From Lasiosphaeris hirsuta (lineage: Eukaryota; Ascomycota; Sordariomycetes; Sordariales; Lasiosphaeriaceae), in assembly GCA_030549175.1 (NCBI GenBank), contig JAUKUA010000002.1, forward strand, positions 4,030,001-4,094,000: 64,000 bases of DNA. The letters are read 5' to 3'. Shown here in pieces: positions 58,540 to 64,000 of this stretch (positions within the stretch are counted from its first letter, which is position 1; each line of letters opens with the position of its first letter). Both the position numbers and the translations under genes were made by a program. The notes under the pieces are model-generated. The model did no database searches, was not told the DNA's origin, and was given only the letters and a program-made list of their open reading frames with translations.

Positions 58540-60582
58540 ATGGCTGGACCCCGCGCGCCCATCGGCACGCTCTCGCAGCATTCCAAGACCGCCGCAAAGC
58601 TCGCCCGTGAGAAGCCTGCTAAAGCGATCACTTCGCGCAAGATACAGCCAAAGCACGAAGTCAAAGCTGGCGACAGCTCATCCGACAGCTCAAGCGACAC
58701 CGACAGCTCAAGCGACAACGACAGTGATGGTGACACCAAGGTCGAGGCCAATTGGACCTCCAAGCTGAAAGCACCCAAAGCTGCGGCCAGCGCGAAGACA
58801 AACGGCAAGGCCGCTCAAAACCACAAGACGAATTCAGCCGGTCGAAAAGTGGTCGAAACTTCATCCGATTCCGAGTCTGAGTCGAGCTCAGAGAGCGACA
58901 GCAGTGTTGTCAAATCGGAGAAAATTGTCAAGGCAGAGCCAGAGTCCGAGTCCGACAGTGACGGCGAGGAGAGCAGCAGCAGTGATGAGTTAGAGCCTGC
59001 TTCATTGAAGACTGCCAAGCCCACCTCGAAGGCAGCCAACGAGCCAGCCAAAGAGTCGGAATCTAGCAGTGGAGACACAAGCGATGGCAGCAGTGACAGT
59101 GATTCTGATGCTGGTGCCAAAGTCAACACGAAGACCGAGCGCGCCACCAAACAAGAGTCATCTTCGAGCAGTGAGGAGTCTGAGTCTGAAGTCGATAGTG
59201 AGAGTGAGAGCGATAGTGAAGACGAAAAGAAAGCCGCGGTCAAACCCAAGGTAGCAGAGAAGACGGAGAAGCTCGAAGCCAAGACCAAGCCCAAGGCAGC
59301 AGAAAAGACAGAGAAAGTGGCGACACCCGCACCCGCAAAGAAATTGACCAAAGCAGCGCCTGCACCTGCTAAGAAAGCTCCCGACGTGGCCAAAGGTGCA
59401 TTCAAGAGCAGTGAGATGGTCGTTGACTCTGGTGATTCGCCTTCCGAAGGCGGTGGAAGTGATGTCGAGTCGTCTTCAGATGAGTCTGAGGAGAAAGCCA
59501 ACCAATCTATGGCTGTTGAGAAGCGCAACGGAAAAACTGCTTTGTATGTGATAACCCTCGCTTGCGAGGCTGTATATGCTAACGCATTCTTGTAGTCAGC
59601 AAGTCCCAGAGATCATTTCCGAAAACTTCCAGCTGCGCAAGGCTGGAGGCATGGACGCCTCTGATGTTGCCCAAATTTTCCGAGATGCCAAGTCTAAAGG
59701 CAAGCAGATATGGTACTTCACCGTGCCTGCCGCACTTCCCATTGAGGTTATTCAGGAACAGGCCATCCCATTGAGCACCATGGCGGCTGCAAAGGCTGTT
59801 ATTTCTCACAGAGGCTCCAGCTACACCACCGGTGCCTTCGACGATGCTACGGATACCTCAATCACTGTACTCATTCCCAGCAAGACAGGGAACAAGTATG
59901 AAACACGTAAGTCCAATAAACAGTTAAATATATCTCTACACCCGCTGACAATGACACAGTGAATCGGCCAATTGATCGTGCAGTTCACATCAAGCGGGTC
60001 ACTCGCTTTTCTCAAGATGGTGATGGCGAAAGTGCCGCCTGGACTGCGACCTCAACTGGAAAATCGAAGCCCCCTCGCGCTCAGCCAAAGGGCCTAAAAG
60101 CTCGCTACCAGCCTCTCGGAGTGCCTTCAAATGTCTCCATGGGCGGCAATATTAGAATGACTACTTCGTCGTCTGGAGATGAAGATGAAGATGTCGAGAT
60201 GGCCCAGGCTCCGCCTGCGTCCAGCTCGGGTACCAATGTGACGAGTGTCACCCCGAAGGTCGGAAACAAGCGTAAGCATGGCGCCGTCGAGATCGGAACA
60301 CCTGGCCAGGAAGTAACGACCTCGGTATCGACCAAAAAGGTCAAGAAGGCCCGATTTGATACTTCCGAGGCACCACCCTCTACCCCCAAGGCCGGCAAGA
60401 AGGGTGTCAAGCAAACCCCCGTTGCCCCCCCTCTCGTCCCAGGCCTTAACGGCGCTACTTCGTCCTCGTCGGCTCTTGCGATGAGAAGCTCAAACTCAAA
60501 GACACCCGCTGGCGAGAAGAGAGCCCTCAAAAAGGAGACACCTGTCCCACCGCCTGCCGTGCCCGGAATGAACAATCCCTAG
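58540..60582 (+). CDS. RPA34: RNA polymerase I subunit Rpa34 with Nopp140-like N-terminus
   Basis: Rpa34 (Rpa34.5) forms the TFIIF-like Rpa34-Rpa49 heterodimer of nucleolar RNA polymerase I. Exons 58540-59543, 59596-59906 and 59960-60582 give 645 aa up to an in-frame TAG. The first ~330 residues alternate acidic Ser clusters (SSDSSSDTDSSSDNDSDG) with Lys/Ala/Pro stretches, like Nopp140/Srp40. The Rpa34 core follows (FQLRKAGGMDASDVAQIF, GKQIWYFTVPAALPIEVI, ITVLIPSKTGNKYETLNRPI, PKGLKARYQPLGVP). Then comes a basic Pro/Ser tail with two similar units (TPVAPPLVPGLN, TPVPPPAVPGMN). Yeast Rpa34 is 233 aa. Introns have GTATGT/GTAG and GTAAGT/ACAG ends. The in-frame TAG at 60580 may not be the true end, because the frame stays open to 60858. 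Confidence 0.88.
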
Positions 60583-60858
60583 ATCGGTGGTTCATCCAAG
60601 GGCGCCATCCGACAGAGCGCTCCTGTCCTAAAGCCTACTCCTGATTCTATTAAGAGAAAGGCCACAAAGTCTGCAAAGTCGCCGTCTCGCTCTCATACTG
60701 CTTCTAACAAGAAGCTGTTCGTCTCAGCCCCTCCCAAGAAAAAAGACAATCCTCCGCATACCCCCACCCAGAGAAACAGGATGATGGGTCGGCCACAGTC
60801 CGGGAGCCGTACTCCGACGGGAAGAAAGCTGAGCGATTGGGGCACGACTGAAATCTGA
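60583..60858 (+). other. Open in-frame extension of RPA34 after TAG
   Basis: Directly after the TAG the same frame runs for 91 sense codons to a TGA at 60856. The encoded peptide is Lys/Ser/Pro/Thr-rich (SIKRKATKSAKSPSRSH, TPTQRN, SRTPTGRKLSDWG), the composition of the upstream tail. It is probably the true C-terminus, cut off by a CAG-to-TAG change or a sequence error, or reached by readthrough. No GT...AG intron with good donor would remove the TAG. Confidence 0.6.
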
Positions 60859-63706
60859 GGCACTGCCAGCCGACACTCCCATCACGAAGATTCCCCAAGG
60901 CGACGAAATCTCCCCGGTATCCGACTCTTACGATTGGACAGCCGATTTTATTACTGGTTCTGGTTTTTGAGGATTGGGAAATAACCAGCTGGGACAGCGA
61001 GCTTTTTTTCATCCCCGGGTTTCGGGATACCAAAATTCATCCTACCATTTGCCGCGGCATGTTGTCATGTCACAGGGGGCATTTATCATGAGAGCGCATT
61101 GCTGGCGGCTTTTTATTGCACATGTTGTGTACGTGTAAACTCAATTAATGTACTGACTACCTAACTACCACACTTCCTCGAGGCCGGCCATCAGTCAACC
61201 TGCCCGAACATGGTAACCAAGGCAAACCTAATCTCGATTGCCGGGAGCCTGCCGTTATCTTGGGTTTCGGGGCAATGGAGCAAATTCTGCAGTCGGCTGA
61301 CGACTGCCTCGATAGGTAGATAAGAATTGAGACTTTGACATGATTCTCTATAACTGATGGACAGGTGACTTTTGTATCCCAACGAGCGAGTGCACGTCAC
61401 CGTGTGCCCAGAACTCGCTTCCGGCGCTGCGGTACTCCCCCTCATAGCATGGGTGAAGAAGTTGTGGCACCCAAGCAATGTCTCTCTCCCCGTCGCTAGA
61501 GATAGTGCAGGGGTACAGTGTCTTGTCAACAAATGAGCGCTGCAGTGAGCCAACTCGTATGCCTATAGACATCAATCACATCCTATCCTTTGCTAGGCCG
61601 AACGGAGATGCACCGAAGCAATTAGGCGATACCCGTAGATGCCAAGTTTGTAGTTGATTTGACTACTTTACACTTGTTCCAGATGTGACGCCATCGTGAA
61701 ACACCATCTGCTTGAATGTCTGTGGAATACATTGATCACTCAGCCCGAACAAATATAGGGGGGCAAAAGATGGAGTCACCGCAAACAAGCAAGTGACTTT
61801 TAACGGTGCAGAGACAAAAATATACTTTCCCGCCGAGAATTGAACGCGGGTCCCGAGCGTAATCCGGATGGATGGACTGAAGATGTTTAGGTGTGTGTCT
61901 CCTGATGTAGCTGGTTGCTTGGAAACTGCTGCGCAGAGATAGCTTAAGAATCACGATCATGGTGGGCCTTCTTTGTCAAAGTGATGTGCTCATGGATACC
62001 GCTCATGGATATCCACCACCCATCGCCTCATCCACACCGCTGCAGCTTTTGGGATGTGAACACCACTAGAAAGATATTGCTTCTCTAGCCTTCAAAATGA
62101 CATAAACATTACCCTTGAGCCTTAATCAGCAAGGGAGCCTCCGTAGCAGCACTGAGGTACATGATCAAAAGCCACGAGAAAGTAAAGCCGACCACGACTG
62201 ACCGCGAAGCAGTTCACGAAGCAGCAGCCAAATGAGCCAGGAGATATTCAGGGAGCAAACATCCATACATACGCCCGTATGTGTACACTTGCCGCCGCCA
62301 CCTTCAGGGCCTCGGTACTATCAGCCACCGACGAATCTGGAGATGATGCTTCGTCTGACGAGCCAAATACGGCCGAAAACGGTCATGCATTTTTGTTCCC
62401 GTATCATGCTCTAGGTGCTAGACGAGAGGTGCGTTTGGGAGGAGGATCGATTCAGGATGCCTGCCACTAGGAAGAGTGTCTTGGCATGTATCAGTCCCCA
62501 GATAGCACCGCGTAAATATCAAGACATTTTGGCCTCCCATCTGTCAACCACCCATAAAGCATCTCAAATACATGCTCCCACGCTCACCACGCCTCCCAAA
62601 ACCTTGCCGTCGACCTCGTCCACACGAGCAGTCTAACGGCCTCAACCCACGACTCTACACTAGACCTACCTCCCTCCCCACCTTCAAACGAAGATATATC
62701 CACTATCCCCATCCTCATTTCCCATGTCCATAATCTCCCCCATCCCTACCGTGCTCCAAACCCAGGCCGAATCCGGGCCAAATGGCGACGTTATACGGGC
62801 CCTGCATGCGATGCCCCGTGCGGCTGAGAAAAAAACGCAGGGGAAAAAAACGGCGGAAACGCCCATTTGTCGTGGCGCATCGGGGGAGGGGGCGTGATCG
62901 ATCTAGGGCTGAATTCCCCCACAGGGGTCACACGGTTACAGTCTAAACGGAACGAGCATCTGATTCAAATCTCACCTCTTCCCCCTAGGCTGCCATTCAA
63001 GAAGATCCTCTTTCTCCTCCTTTTCATCACTCCGAGGTGTTTGCACCTTTCATAATTTTCGGCGATCGTCACAGCATCACCAATTGTTACAACGTTGATC
63101 AAGCCTTCTCAAAGGTGGGTAGCCGCAGCATTTCATTACCAGTCCGAACACCCCTCATCTATCCCACCACAGCTCATGATGTAAAGCTCATTATTATTTA
63201 TCATTACTCCCGGTCATCCAACCAATCCCCAGGTCTTCCAAGTCTTTGTCCCCATCCGTTCCCCTTTCCCAGTCCTCACACCGTGTGTATGCAAGCCGAT
63301 TAACCAAATTATGCCACCGCCAGAGCACTGGGGAGAAGAATGCCCCAGTGGCAAAACGAATGTTGCCGCGCCATGCTATGTAAAACCTTTAACGAGGGGG
63401 GTATGCTCAGTTTGCCCAGCCAAATCCAATGGTGGATGCCGATCGTGATTCCGAAATCATGTCCATTGCGCCGAGTATGAGCAGTCGTCAAGCGAGAGAG
63501 AGACGTCAAAAGGGAATCGATATCGATGCTAGTAACGATGATACCGTTCAATCGTTCAGAATCGAGATGTTGGGGGGTTCGCAGTCGACCGGGAGAGCAT
63601 TGAAGACCTTGTTTCCCGAACAAGGCCCTCGCTATTAGGATCATCCGCAGTCTAGGCTGCGAACTGACCAGAGCCAGCGAAACGACGATACCAAGTCGCC
63701 GTCTCA
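60859..63706. other. 2.8-kb gene-free stretch
   Basis: No ORF here shows family resemblance or a credible exon chain. Near 61832-61854 the minus strand has CGTTCAATTC, similar to a tRNA T-arm/B-box, but no acceptor or anticodon stem could be matched. The region 62640-62900 has A and C runs. The rest gives no signal. Confidence 0.5.
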
Positions 63707-64000
63707 CCTGACTACAACAACCTCGCTCAACTCGCTCTCCAGCGCGACTCTCTCCCCATTCCACACATCACCCTGAGGCATTAGTCCGATAATGCTGTGG
63801 TGTCGAAACTCGTCATCTGGCGTGGTCGGACTCAGAATGCCGGGGGAGCTGGCACTGCTTCCTGAGACAGTCTCCCCACGACTCATCGACTCGAAACTCG
63901 AGCTGCTCCCAAGAGTCCACTCATCACTGTCGCCGTCGATACCCCGCCTTTCAAGCAGACCAAGGCCATACGCATTGGTATTGCCGTATCCGTACCCATT
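63707..64000 (-). CDS. Unidentified gene, partial at window edge
   Basis: The minus strand is open from the window edge (64000) down to a TGA at 63704-63706, 98 codons with coding-like composition. The peptide is Gly/Tyr/Asn-rich at its start (NGYGYGNTNAYGLG), then Ser/Glu-rich and acidic (SSSSFESMSRGETVSGS; ALESELSEVVVV). At 63702-63707 a GTGAGA donor overlaps the stop, so the exon may continue through an intron to lower coordinates. The 5' part lies outside the window. I do not recognise the family. Confidence 0.45.

Noticed and set aside
60421..60582. Intron ending at the TAG of RPA34
   Set aside because: No GTRAGT-like donor upstream in suitable phase; the sequence to the left is the conserved repeat-like tail.

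Overview
The window is nuclear DNA of a filamentous ascomycete, most likely a Sordariomycete and plausibly one of the Sordariales (Chaetomiaceae-like). The basis is dense genes with short introns (about 50-70 nt, GTRAGT-like donors, CTAAC-type branch points, YAG acceptors), a QDE-2-type Argonaute, a fungal CorA-like protein, a cellulolytic GH3/AA9-CBM1 pair, and protein sequences that read like Sordariales orthologues. There is no operon, CRISPR array, rRNA, convincing tRNA or recognisable transposon. I rebuilt the gene models by hand from splice signals and frame continuity. Each intron listed restores a single frame.

Layout, left to right (strand in brackets). SEC24 (-) 1340-4560; CFT2/CPSF100 (+) 5443-8490; CorA-like two-TM protein (-) 9097-11653; BolA-like protein (-) 12571-13131; NIF3-like protein (+) 13707-15012; VPS51 (-) 15196-16029; RMI1 (+) 16705-17475; SKI3 (-) 17650-21987; UTP22 (+) 22495-25914; ASF1 (-) 26252-27317; RNA14/CstF77 (+) 28564-32062; a 3.6-kb gene-free stretch that probably holds a long Argonaute leader; Argonaute (+) 35687-38764; SRO7/Lgl/tomosyn (-) 39891-42980; GH3 beta-glucosidase (+) 43947-46751, tail-to-tail with an AA9 LPMO carrying CBM1 (-) 46952-48043; an orphan single-TM protein (+) 50347-51474; a DAL5-type MFS permease (+) 53143-54985; GRC3 (-) 55268-57441; RNA polymerase I subunit RPA34 (+) 58540-60582, with an open extension to 60858; about 2.8 kb without a gene; and the edge of an unidentified gene (-) 63707-64000.

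Most genes are conserved housekeeping functions: vesicle traffic (SEC24, VPS51, SRO7), RNA 3'-end formation and decay (CFT2, RNA14, SKI3), ribosome production (UTP22, GRC3, RPA34), and chromatin or genome maintenance (ASF1, RMI1). The accessory content is the secreted cellulolytic pair and the small region to its right (permease, orphan TM protein).

The most notable anomalies are these. RNA14 carries two apparent one-base losses in C and G runs 190 bases apart. RPA34 has an in-frame TAG followed by 91 sense codons of matching composition; CAG-to-TAG would explain it. SEC24 has a C-terminal intron whose retention would also end in a stop. I found no clear new multi-gene system. The neighbourhood of functionally linked but unrelated genes (GRC3 with RPA34, GH3 with AA9) is the strongest organisational signal.
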